DNA of 34,672 bases, taken from Phenylobacterium sp. CCH9-H3. Its GTDB lineage: Bacteria; Pseudomonadota; Alphaproteobacteria; Caulobacterales; Caulobacteraceae. This document shows, one piece after another, positions 1-6,633 of this stretch. The DNA lies in the NCBI RefSeq assembly GCF_001557235.1, contig NZ_LSJI01000024.1, forward strand, positions 1-34,672, read 5' to 3'. The first letter of the stretch is position 1, and every line of letters begins with the position of its first letter. Under the pieces are notes generated by a model, which saw nothing but the letters and a program-made list of their open reading frames with translations, was not told where the DNA came from and searched no databases. The translations under genes and the position numbers were made by a program.

Positions 1-792
1 CCGCCGACACCAGGATCGCCACCAGCATCACGGCCGCCGCGGCGGAAGGTCTCGCTGCCGACGGTGTTCCGCGAGATGGCGGCGACGGTCGCGCACCGCT
101 CGTTCCTGATGTTGATCGTGGCGGGGCTGTTCAACGCCATGGCCCAGGGTCTCTTCCTCTCCCTGAACATCTACCTCGGCACCTATCTTTGGCAGCTGTC
201 GTCGGGCCAGATCGCGATCCTGGCGGCCAGCAACTTCCTCTCGGCGATCCTGGCCCTGGTTTTCGCGCCGCCGGTCTCGAAGGGCATCGGAAAGCGCGAC
301 GCCGCCCGGCTGATGAAGGCCTGTTCGCTGGCGTTCGCCACCAGCCCCATCGTCCTGCGTCTGCTGGGGGTCTTTCCCGACAATGGCGATCCGCTGCTGA
401 TGCCGCTGCTGTTCGCCGCCAGCGCCCTGGCCACGGCGACCACGATCATCACCTCGATCCTGATCTCGTCGATGATGGCCGATGTGGTCGAGGACTCGGA
501 GCTGCGGACGGGGCGCCGGTCGGAAGGCCTGTTCTTCTCGGTGAGCGCCTTTGTCTCGAAGGTGGTGTCCGGTGTGGGGATCTTCATCTCCAGCGCGATC
601 CTGGCGCTGATCGCGTTTCCCAACGGGGCCGGGCCGGGACAGGTGGCGCCGGAGGTGATCGAGCGCCTGGGCCTGTCGTATGTCGTGGTGCTGGCGGCGC
701 TCTATGGCGGCGCGATCCTGGCGATCTCGCTCTATCGGATCACCAAGGCCGACCACGAGGCCACCGTCAGCAAGCTCGCGCAGAAGGCCTAG
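1..792 (+). CDS. GPH-family sugar:cation symporter, C-terminal half (truncated by window edge)
   Basis: The reading frame is open from base 1 and ends at TAG 790-792, so the start lies upstream of the window. The visible ~263 residues begin with a basic, proline-rich stretch, which fits the central cytoplasmic loop of a 12-helix MFS protein, and continue with about six hydrophobic segments (first near LMLIVAGLFNAMAQGLFLSL). The MADVVEDSELRTGRRSEG segment followed by FSVSAFVSKVVSG is typical of the glycoside-pentoside-hexuronide (MelB-like, MFS_2) family, which couples sugar or glycoside uptake to H+ or Na+. The substrate cannot be inferred. The GTG at 64 and ATG at 76 are internal codons and not starts. 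The 3' end overlaps the convergent HAD gene by 4 bp. Family assignment is fairly secure; membrane topology of the missing half is inferred. Confidence 0.85.
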   Translation, partial: PPTPGSPPASRPPRRKVSLPTVFREMAATVAHRSFLMLIVAGLFNAMAQGLFLSLNIYLGTYLWQLSSGQIAILAASNFLSAILALVFAPPVSKGIGKRDAARLMKACSLAFATSPIVLRLLGVFPDNGDPLLMPLLFAASALATATTIITSILISSMMADVVEDSELRTGRRSEGLFFSVSAFVSKVVSGVGIFISSAILALIAFPNGAGPGQVAPEVIERLGLSYVVVLAALYGGAILAISLYRITKADHEATVSKLAQKA

Positions 793-1445
793 GCCCGGAT
801 CGCGGCCTCGATCGCGTCGGCTAGCTCGGCCCAGTCGTCGATGCGCGGGTGGCGGGCCGAGCTTGGCGCGAACGGCCGCAGGCGCAGGTCCGCCACGTGC
901 TGGAAAGTGGCGGTGGCGGGCGAGTGGTCCTGGACCGAGTCCAGGTTGGGCAGCAGATCGTCCACGAAGGCCGTCCTTTGCGCCGTCTGCGCCACCAGCC
1001 CGGCGGCGATCGGGCCTTTCGGTCCGGAATTGAGGATCAAGGGATGCGGCAGGCCATGCTTGCGCAGCCACTGCGTGCGCAGCCGCTCGGCCTCGGCCGG
1101 GGCGTTGGAGAGGATCAGAATCTCGGCCGACCGCGCCAGCCGGTTGAGGGCCTCGATGCCGCCGGGCGCCGGTTCGATCTCGTGGCAGCGCGTGGCGAAG
1201 AAGGCGTCGAACAGGCGCTTGCCCTCCTCGATCGGCAGGTGTTCGGCCGCGCCCGGCCGGTAGATGTTCTGGAACAGGGCGAACCGCTCGATCCGCATTT
1301 CCAGCCCATGGCCGGCCAGGAAGTCGCCGAAGCCCTGCATGAAGAGCCCGAGCACTTCGTCCACGTCCACCAGCACCAGCGGTCGCTCGGTGGAAAGGCC
1401 CAGGGAAACGAGACTAGGTGCGACGATATGCGGTTGCTCGGCCAA
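789..1445 (-). CDS. HAD-like hydrolase
   Basis: A 218-residue protein with the haloacid dehalogenase motifs in order: motif I LVDVDEVL (Asp27, Asp29), motif II ILSNAP (Ser113), motif III Lys at about 143 (GPKG) and motif IV FVDDL (Asp162-Asp163). These residues form the Mg2+-dependent Asp-nucleophile phosphatase site. The intervening ~80 residues would be a helical cap domain. The substrate is unknown; HAD enzymes of this size act on small phosphorylated metabolites. The only early in-frame start is TTG at 1445, with a weak GGAA about 7 nt upstream; a GTG at residue 24 would begin directly at motif I and is less likely. The gene is divergent from divK (105 bp between them) and convergent with the transporter. 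Confidence 0.8.
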   Translation of the reverse strand: MAEQPHIVAPSLVSLGLSTERPLVLVDVDEVLGLFMQGFGDFLAGHGLEMRIERFALFQNIYRPGAAEHLPIEEGKRLFDAFFATRCHEIEPAPGGIEALNRLARSAEILILSNAPAEAERLRTQWLRKHGLPHPLILNSGPKGPIAAGLVAQTAQRTAFVDDLLPNLDSVQDHSPATATFQHVADLRLRPFAPSSARHPRIDDWAELADAIEAAIRA

Positions 1446-1550
1446 CGGTGTTCCAGCGCGGATAACGAAGTTTAAGGATATCCGGCCCGATAAGCTCCGG
1501 AAGGGTGGGGAGGGCCGACATGGGCCGAGCCCCCAGCAGTCGGGTCCTCA

Positions 1551-1916
1551 ATGGCCAAGAAGGTCCTCATCGTCGAGGATAACGAGCTGAACATGAAGCT
1601 CTTTCATGATCTGCTCGAAGCCCAGGGGTACGAAACCCTCGAGACCCGTGAAGGGCTCGCGGCGCTGTCGCTCGCTCGCGAGCACCGCCCCGACCTGATT
1701 CTCATGGACATCCAGCTGCCGGAGATCTCGGGCCTCGAGGTCACCAAGTGGCTGAAGGAAGACGACGACCTAGCCCACATCCCCGTCGTCGCGGTCACCG
1801 CCTTCGCCATGAAGGGCGACGAGGAGCGGATCCGGGAGGGCGGCTGCGAGGCCTATATCTCCAAGCCGATCTCGGTCAGCCACTTCCTCGACACCATCAA
1901 GCGCCTGCTGAACTAG
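1551..1916 (+). CDS. divK: single-domain response regulator DivK
   Basis: A 121-residue stand-alone receiver domain. In Caulobacter, DivK is phosphorylated by DivJ, dephosphorylated by PleC, and acts through DivL/CckA to lower CtrA activity and set cell polarity. The sequence is close to Caulobacter DivK as I remember it: acidic pair Glu9-Asp10, phospho-acceptor Asp53 in [16 protein letters not shown], Thr83 and Lys105 (ISKPIS). The stretch [19 protein letters not shown] is characteristic. It lies two bases upstream of pleD, and the pair is very probably co-transcribed, as in Caulobacter. The ATG at 1551 has no clear Shine-Dalgarno sequence, but the N-terminus ([14 protein letters not shown]) aligns with the family, so the start is well supported. 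Confidence 0.97.
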   Translation: MAKKVLIVEDNELNMKLFHDLLEAQGYETLETREGLAALSLAREHRPDLILMDIQLPEISGLEVTKWLKEDDDLAHIPVVAVTAFAMKGDEERIREGGCEAYISKPISVSHFLDTIKRLLN

Positions 1917-1918
1917 CC

Positions 1919-3283
1919 ATGTCCGCGCGTATCCTGGTCGTCGACGACATCGAATCGAACGTGCGCCTGCTCGAGGCCAAGCTTTCGGCCGAGTACTACG
2001 AGGTCCTGACCGCCAGCGACGGCCCGACGGCCCTGGCCATCGCCGCCTCGGAACAGCCCGACATCATCCTGCTGGACGTGATGATGCCCGGCATGGACGG
2101 CTTCCAGGTCTGCCGCCGGCTCAAGGACGATCCCGAGACCCGCCATGTGCCGGTGGTGCTGGTGACGGCCCTCGACGGCCGCGCCGACCGCGTCGCCGGC
2201 CTGGAGGCCGGGGCCGACGACTTCCTGACCAAGCCCATCGACGACGTCATGCTGTTCGCCCGCGTGCGCAGCCTGACCCGCCTGAAGGCCGTGATCGACG
2301 AGCTCCGCGCCCGCGAGGCCTCGGGCCGCCGCATGGGCGTGATCGCCGGCGCCGCCTCGCGCCTGGGCGGCTCGGGGGGCCGGGTGCTCATCGTCGACGA
2401 CAACGTCCGCCAGGCCGAGCGCGTGGCCGCCGAACTTTCCGTCGAGCACCGTCCGGTGGTGGAAAGCGAGGCCTACAAGGCGGTGCTGACCGCGCGCGGC
2501 CCGGTCGACCTCGTCATCGTCAACGCCAACGCCAAGGCCTTCGACGGCCTGCGCTTCGCCGCTCAGCTACGCTCCGACGAAGCGACGCGCAGCCTTCCGA
2601 TCCTGGCCATCGCCGACTTCGACGAGCGGCAGAAGGCGGTCAAGGCGCTGGAGATCGGCGTCAACGACATCCTGGCGCGACCCATCGATCCGGGCGAGCT
2701 GGCCGCCCGCGTGCGCACCCAGATCCGGCGCAAGCGCTACACCGACTACCTGCGCTCCAATCTCGATCATTCGCTGGAGCTGGCGGTCACCGACCAACTC
2801 ACCGGCCTGCACAACCGCCGCTACATGTCCGGCCAGCTCGAGGCGCTGATGCGCCGCGCGAACCAGGGTGGCGAGCCCGTGTCCCTGCTGGTCATCGATA
2901 TCGACCACTTCAAGCGCGTGAACGACAGCTTCGGCCACGACGTGGGCGACGAGGTGCTGTCCGAGTTCGCGGTGCGCCTGGCCTCCAACGTCCGCGCCAT
3001 CGACCTGCCGGTCCGCCACGGCGGCGAGGAGTTCGTGGTGGTGATGCCCGACACCGACCTGGAGGACGCCCGCCGCATCGCCGAGCGGATCCGCCTCCAT
3101 GCCGCCGGCGCCCCGTTCCGCGTCATGGGCGGGGAAGAGCTGCTGTCGGTGACTATCTCCATCGGCGTCGCCTCCAGCTCCGGCACGGACGACACCCCCG
3201 CCGCGCTCCTCAAGCGCGCCGACGAGGCCGTCTACGAGGCCAAGTCAGCCGGCCGCAACCGCGTCATCGCCCGCGCGGCGTAG
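1919..3283 (+). CDS. pleD: diguanylate cyclase response regulator PleD
   Basis: A 454-residue protein, the same length as Caulobacter PleD, with REC1-REC2-GGDEF architecture. REC1 (1-130) carries phospho-acceptor Asp53 in LLDVMMPGMDG and Lys in FLTKPID. REC2 (about 150-285) is degenerate: Asn residues (VIVNANAK) stand where the acceptor Asp would be, consistent with its known role as a dimerisation adaptor. The C-terminal domain has the catalytic motif HGGEEF (about 367-372) preceded by the inhibitory c-di-GMP site RAID (about 359-362). The enzyme makes c-di-GMP from two GTP after phosphorylation by DivJ/PleC and drives the swarmer-to-stalked transition at the stalked pole. Start is ATG 1919, two bases after the divK stop. 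A longer frame reaching back to 1748 runs inside divK and is not a start. Confidence 0.97.
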   Translation: MSARILVVDDIESNVRLLEAKLSAEYYEVLTASDGPTALAIAASEQPDIILLDVMMPGMDGFQVCRRLKDDPETRHVPVVLVTALDGRADRVAGLEAGADDFLTKPIDDVMLFARVRSLTRLKAVIDELRAREASGRRMGVIAGAASRLGGSGGRVLIVDDNVRQAERVAAELSVEHRPVVESEAYKAVLTARGPVDLVIVNANAKAFDGLRFAAQLRSDEATRSLPILAIADFDERQKAVKALEIGVNDILARPIDPGELAARVRTQIRRKRYTDYLRSNLDHSLELAVTDQLTGLHNRRYMSGQLEALMRRANQGGEPVSLLVIDIDHFKRVNDSFGHDVGDEVLSEFAVRLASNVRAIDLPVRHGGEEFVVVMPDTDLEDARRIAERIRLHAAGAPFRVMGGEELLSVTISIGVASSSGTDDTPAALLKRADEAVYEAKSAGRNRVIARAA

Positions 3284-3286
3284 GTC

Positions 3287-4065
3287 TTACGGCCGAGCGT
3301 ACACCCACTCGGTCAGCATCAGCCGCGGCTGCGGCAGCGCATTGGGCGTGACCGCGTGCAGGATCAACGGGTCCATCACATAGACGTCGCCCGCTCGGCC
3401 GGTCATCTCGCCGACCCGGACAGGCACGCCGCCGGCCTCGTCGGGCTGGTCCATGAAGCGGGCGCGTCGGTCTTCGCCGGTCGGACGCGAGAACAGCGCG
3501 GCGAACCACGGCTCGCGGGCCATGAGCCGTTTACGCGCCTCGCCGGACTTCAACCGCTGGTCGTCGTCGCGTGCCAGGGCCCGCAGTACGCGGTACGAAC
3601 CGGCGATGTAGTCGGTCCCGCCTCCGCCGGCCGCTAGGTCCCCGAGCAGCAGGAAGACGCGCACAACGCGGGGCGGCTCGGCCGTCGCCGGGATGTCCGA
3701 GTGCCATCCCTTGTGAGGCAGGTCCCAATGGGCCGCAAAGCCGGGCAGGGTGACCAGCGGCAGGCCCCAGCGCTCGGGCGGCGTCCAGCCATCGACGCCG
3801 AGAAGTTGATCGAGCACCGCCCGCACGGTCGGGCTGGCCATGGCGGCGAGTTCATCGCCCTTGACGGCCAGCTGGGCCGGGTGCGGGACGGTCCAGGTCT
3901 CGGGCCGCTCGCGGGCGATGCCATGGCCGGTGCGCAGGCGCCGCCAGACCACCTCGGCGAGGGCGTCCACGTCCGCGGTCGGCGCCGCGCCGGGTAGGCG
4001 CACGACGCCTTCGGCCTGGTGGTCCCGAGCTGTTCGGGTGTCATGCCGTGGAAGACAGGGGCCAT
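3287..4065 (-). CDS. phytanoyl-CoA dioxygenase (PhyH) family protein, apparent frameshift near codon 14
   Basis: The body of the protein (frame ending TAA 3289-3287) is a non-haem Fe(II)/2-oxoglutarate dioxygenase of the PhyH type. The facial triad is visible as WHSDI (His-x-Asp) and a distal His in LILHAVTPN, followed by an Arg (QPRLML) likely to bind 2-oxoglutarate. This frame has no start codon before GTG 4003. A convincing start, ATG 4065-4063 behind GAGGAG, opens another frame reading MAPVFHGMTPEQLG, the usual PhyH opening. One extra base in the GGG run (plus-strand CCC 4024-4026) would fuse the two into MTPEQLGDHQAEGVVRLPG. So either a one-base deletion has disabled the gene, or the base call is wrong, or translation starts at GTG 4003 (238 aa). 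Substrate unknown. Convergent with pleD, gap 3 bp. Confidence 0.8.
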
Positions 4066-4085
4066 GGCGGGCTCCTCTAAAGAGA

Positions 4086-4149
4086 AACGCCCCGCGGTAA
4101 ATCGGCTTCCCCGCCCGGAGGCGGATTCGCTGATTTACCGCGGGGCGTT
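4086..4149. repeat. perfect 18-bp inverted repeat with 28-nt spacer
   Basis: The left arm AACGCCCCGCGGTAAATC (4086-4103) is matched exactly by its reverse complement at 4132-4149. The spacer (4104-4131) itself contains CCGCC...GGCGG. The element lies just upstream of the dioxygenase ribosome-binding site (about 10 nt away on the minus strand) and about 120 bp upstream of the four-helix membrane protein gene. It could be an mRNA leader hairpin for the dioxygenase, an operator for a dimeric regulator, or a mobile REP/MITE-like palindrome. No second copy was seen in the window. Confidence 0.85.
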
Positions 4150-4276
4150 CCCACGGCGACCCCGCAAGGCGCGGTTGGTCGCTCGCATCATCGGCCCCGC
4201 CGATCCCCACGTCAATCTTGCGCCACGGCCAAGCTCCCCGCCATGTTGCGGGAAACGTTGGGGGGAGGCGGCATTG

Positions 4277-4645
4277 TTGAAGCTCTCGGCCTGGCTGGCC
4301 CTCGTGTTCGGTCTGTCGCTGGCGGCGCTGGAGGCCGTCCGCAACTGGGGCGACTGGCAGTGGTGGCCGTTCTGGGTGGTGGACTATGTGGCGGCCACGC
4401 TGCTGGTCGCAGGCGGCGTCCTGGCGCTGAGGCGGGGGCGGGCCGACTGGCTGACCGCTAGCTGGGGCTTCGCCTGCGCGATGTTCTGGATGTCCTTCTT
4501 CGGCCACTACCACAAAGTGATGACCACGGCGGCGGCGAACGATCCGCGCGAGCAACGGCTGACCCTGATTATCGGGATCATGTTCGGCCTGACGGTGCTG
4601 GGCTTCGTCACCGCCATGGCCGCAACGAAAAACGCCCGGCGGTGA
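4277..4645 (+). CDS. small four-helix integral membrane protein, unknown function
   Basis: About 122 residues with four predicted transmembrane segments: LSAWLALVFGLSLAALEAV, WPFWVVDYVAATLLVAGGVL, WGFACAMFWMSFFGHY and LTLIIGIMFGLTVLGFVTAM. The third and fourth are joined by a charged loop (ANDPREQR). I do not recognise the family. The strong purine box GGGGGAGG (4261-4268) sits 6-8 nt before tandem TTG codons at 4274 and 4277, so initiation is at one of these; MKLSAW from 4277 is preferred. The frame is open further upstream to 4019, but that part runs through the inverted repeat and the dioxygenase gene and is not credible coding sequence. The TGA stop (4643-4645) falls in the loop of the rpmG terminator hairpin. 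Confidence 0.7.
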   Translation: MKLSAWLALVFGLSLAALEAVRNWGDWQWWPFWVVDYVAATLLVAGGVLALRRGRADWLTASWGFACAMFWMSFFGHYHKVMTTAAANDPREQRLTLIIGIMFGLTVLGFVTAMAATKNARR

Positions 4646-4655
4646 GGCCGGGCGT
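4632..4655 (-). terminator. Rho-independent terminator of rpmG (possibly bidirectional)
   Basis: The arms ACGCCCGGC (4632-4640) and GCCGGGCGT (4647-4655) form a perfect 9-bp GC-rich stem with a 6-nt loop. Read on the minus strand it is followed by TTTTTCG (complement of 4625-4631), a good U-tract, about 30 nt past the rpmG stop. On the plus strand only CTTC follows, so termination of the membrane-protein transcript would be weaker. Confidence 0.75.
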
Positions 4656-4684
4656 CTTCATGCGAAATCAGAGGCTTGTATGGC

Positions 4685-4852
4685 CTACTTGATCTTGCCT
4701 TCCTTGAACTCCACGTGCTTGCGCACGACCGGGTCGTACTTCCGCACCACCATCTTCTCGGTCTTGGTGCGGGCGTTCTTCTTGGCCACGTAGAAGTAGC
4801 CGGTGTCCGCCGTCGAGTTGAGGCGGATCTTGATGGAGGCGGGCTTCGCCAT
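4685..4852 (-). CDS. rpmG: 50S ribosomal protein L33
   Basis: A 55-residue basic protein beginning [20 protein letters not shown] and ending EFKEGKIK. L33 is a large-subunit protein near the E site. It contains no cysteine, so it is the zinc-independent (C-minus) form usual in alphaproteobacteria. The TGYFY and KKNARTK stretches are hallmark L33 sequence. ATG is at 4852-4850, with AGGA about 9 nt upstream on the minus strand, and TAG at 4687-4685. It has its own promoter (4928-4955) and terminator (4632-4655), so it is a monocistronic unit. Confidence 0.96.
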   Translation of the reverse strand: MAKPASIKIRLNSTADTGYFYVAKKNARTKTEKMVVRKYDPVVRKHVEFKEGKIK

Positions 4853-4927
4853 GGCTCGAATCCTAGAAGCAAGAAATGGGCGGGGCCAAACGGAGTCGCA
4901 CCGCCGGCGGGTGTTCAGGAGGCGCGG

Positions 4928-4955
4928 AAAATACGAATCCGCGCGCGTAAGTCAA
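4928..4955 (-). promoter_or_regulatory. sigma70-type promoter of rpmG
   Basis: On the minus strand TTGACT (4955-4950) is followed after 16 nt by TATTTT (4933-4928), close to the -35/-10 consensus. Transcription would begin around 4921, giving a leader of about 70 nt before rpmG. A strong promoter is expected for a ribosomal protein gene. The call is from sequence pattern alone. Confidence 0.5.
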
Positions 4956-5035
4956 CCGCTTAAGGTCGCCTGCTGACACCGCGGTGGCGGGACGGGGGCT
5001 CCAGGGTGGCTTTCCGCCACCAGGGAGTACGCCCC

Positions 5036-5404
5036 ATGCCCATCAAAGGCCGCTGCCATTGCGGCGCGATCCAGTTCGAGGTCGCCGAAATGCCGGCGGA
5101 GCTCACCGCGTGCAACTGCTCGTTCTGCGTTCGCCGCGGCGGGCTGGTCGCCTACTACAGGCCCGACCAGTTCAAGCTCGCCACCGCGCCCAGCCGCGTC
5201 TGGACCTACCAGTGGGGCGACTACTTCGTGCAGCATCACTACTGCCCGGTGTGCGGGATGGGGACGCACTCCGAGATGCCCGGCTTCGAAAACGGCGAGC
5301 CCGACTTCGACAACCCGAGGATCGCCGTGAACGCCCGGCTGTTCGAGGACACGTTCTGGGAAACGCTGCCCGTGAAGCACGTCAACGGGCGGCAGGACTG
5401 GTGA
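5036..5404 (+). CDS. GFA/CENP-V family zinc protein
   Basis: 122 residues. The zinc-binding cysteines of the glutathione-dependent formaldehyde-activating (GFA) fold are all present: CHC (Cys7, Cys9), CNCSFC (Cys26, 28, 31) and CPVCG (Cys70, 73). The name GFA comes from one founder enzyme that accelerates S-hydroxymethylglutathione formation; most homologues have no proven activity, so no reaction is assigned. ATG 5036 follows GGGAG at 5023-5027; an in-frame GTG at 5006 would add ten residues and lacks support. The 3' end overlaps the convergent NIPSNAP gene by 23 bp. Confidence 0.88.
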   Translation: MPIKGRCHCGAIQFEVAEMPAELTACNCSFCVRRGGLVAYYRPDQFKLATAPSRVWTYQWGDYFVQHHYCPVCGMGTHSEMPGFENGEPDFDNPRIAVNARLFEDTFWETLPVKHVNGRQDW

Positions 5405-5786
5405 GCGGCGGCGAATAGTCGGTCAGCCGCAGGGTCCGGTCCTCGATCGTCCCGACCAGTCGGCCGTGCCGCGCGCCGGTCACCCGCTTGATCTCCGCCC
5501 ATTCCGGATCGGCCATGAAGGCGGCCCAGGCGGCCTTCATCGTCGGCTCGTCCTTCCACTCCAGCAGGTAGACGAACTCGGTCTTCCCCTCGAAGCGGGT
5601 CTCCCACATCGACAACACCTTGAAACCGTGGCGGGCCATGATCCGCGCGCCGTGGTCGCGGAACCGGTCGTGGAAGGCCTGCTTGTTGCCGTCGAAGATC
5701 TCGTAGATCCGCAGCTGCTGTACCGGCTGGGCGGCAGCGGGCCAGGCGAGCGCGGCGGCCAGGGCGGCGAGGGCGAGGGACTTCAT
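5382..5786 (-). CDS. exported NIPSNAP-family protein
   Basis: 134 residues. The N-terminus MKSLALAALAAALAWPAAAQ is a signal peptide with cleavage expected after AAA-Q. The mature part is a NIPSNAP domain (ferredoxin-like dimeric alpha/beta barrel): LRIYEIFDGNKQAFHDRFRDH, then ARIMARHGFKVLSMWE, then a final strand and helix region FVYLLEWKDEPTMKAAWAAF. NIPSNAP proteins have no settled enzymatic role. A signal peptide on this domain is less common than the cytoplasmic form and suggests a periplasmic or secreted protein. GGGAGCG lies just upstream of ATG 5786. It is followed on the same strand by no close gene; the Nudix gene lies 51 bp upstream and may share the transcript. Confidence 0.82.
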   Translation of the reverse strand: MKSLALAALAAALAWPAAAQPVQQLRIYEIFDGNKQAFHDRFRDHGARIMARHGFKVLSMWETRFEGKTEFVYLLEWKDEPTMKAAWAAFMADPEWAEIKRVTGARHGRLVGTIEDRTLRLTDYSPPLTSPAAR

Positions 5787-5837
5787 GCGGCGCTCCCGAT
5801 GCGAACCTCTGGGAGATAGGCGCCCCGGGGCGGTTGG

Positions 5838-6560
5838 CTAGAGGCTGGTCGGCCGCATTCCGCGGTCCTTGTACCGCAGGAACGGCTTCGGCCGGCTGGG
5901 GTCCTCCATCCGGGCCACGGCCTCCTTGATCATCAGGCGCGTGACCGTCGGCAGCGGCAGGCTCATGGCGTCGTCGAAGTCGACCCAGTCGATCTCCTCC
6001 AGTTCGCCGCAGTCCGGCTGGCGCTCCAGGCTGGTGAGCCGCTCGGCGTCGGCCATCAGGAACCAGGTGTCGAACCGCTTGCCCACAGCCGGCGGGGTGA
6101 TGGCCCGGGCGACCACGTCCATGGCCTCCAGGTCCGGCAGCACGCCCTGGGCGGCGAAGGTGCTCCACGGGCCCCGGGCGCGCGCCTGGCCGGGCCGGGC
6201 CAGCAGCAGGCCCGCTTCCTCCCAGGTTTCGCGCACGGCGGCCAGGGCCAGCGCCCGGCCGCGTCCCGTGGGCAGGTAGCGGTCGAAAAGGCCGCCCACA
6301 TCGGGCCGCAGGTCCGTAGCGTACGGGGCGCGGTAGTCCGCGCGGTCGATCCGGCCGCCCGGGAACACCCAGCGGTCGGGCATGAAGCTGTGGCCGCCGT
6401 GGCGCTTGCCCATCAGGACGCGCGGCTTGGCGGCGTCCCGGCGGATGATCATCACCGTGGCGGCGTTTTTCGGGCGCACGGCTCGCTGGCCGGGCACGCG
6501 CGGCGGTCCCTCGGGTTTTGATACCCCATCTTCGGATTTCGGCGGCGCGGTTGTGGTCAT
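5838..6560 (-). CDS. Nudix hydrolase, NUDT19-like with split Nudix box
   Basis: 240 residues. A proline-rich leader (1-30) precedes a Nudix fold: first strand AATVMIIRR, then DRWVFPGGRID (Gly68-Gly69) and, about 40 residues later, the catalytic helix AVRETWEEAGLLL (Arg110, Glu111, Glu114, Glu115, Gly117). In canonical Nudix enzymes these two parts are contiguous; an insertion at this point is a feature of the NUDT19/RP2 group, whose mammalian member hydrolyses CoA and acyl-CoA to 4'-phosphopantetheine. CoA diphosphatase activity is therefore a reasonable guess but not shown. The glutamates that bind metal are intact. It lies 73 bp downstream of rnr on the same strand and may be co-transcribed with it. 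Confidence 0.85.
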   Translation of the reverse strand: MTTTAPPKSEDGVSKPEGPPRVPGQRAVRPKNAATVMIIRRDAAKPRVLMGKRHGGHSFMPDRWVFPGGRIDRADYRAPYATDLRPDVGGLFDRYLPTGRGRALALAAVRETWEEAGLLLARPGQARARGPWSTFAAQGVLPDLEAMDVVARAITPPAVGKRFDTWFLMADAERLTSLERQPDCGELEEIDWVDFDDAMSLPLPTVTRLMIKEAVARMEDPSRPKPFLRYKDRGMRPTSL

Positions 6561-6633
6561 GAAACAACTGTATGGCCTCGCCGGTCGGCGAGGGAAGGGC
6601 GCCGTGGCGGAAGGCCGCTGGCCGGTCTGAAGG

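Noticed and set aside
1446..1550. A CtrA binding site ahead of divK
   Set aside because: Only an isolated TTTAAGG is present; the second half-site is missing.
3287..4555. A 422-residue reading for the dioxygenase gene extended to 4555
   Set aside because: The upstream part crosses the inverted repeat and lies antisense to the membrane protein gene; it has no family similarity. The frameshifted start at 4065 explains the locus better.
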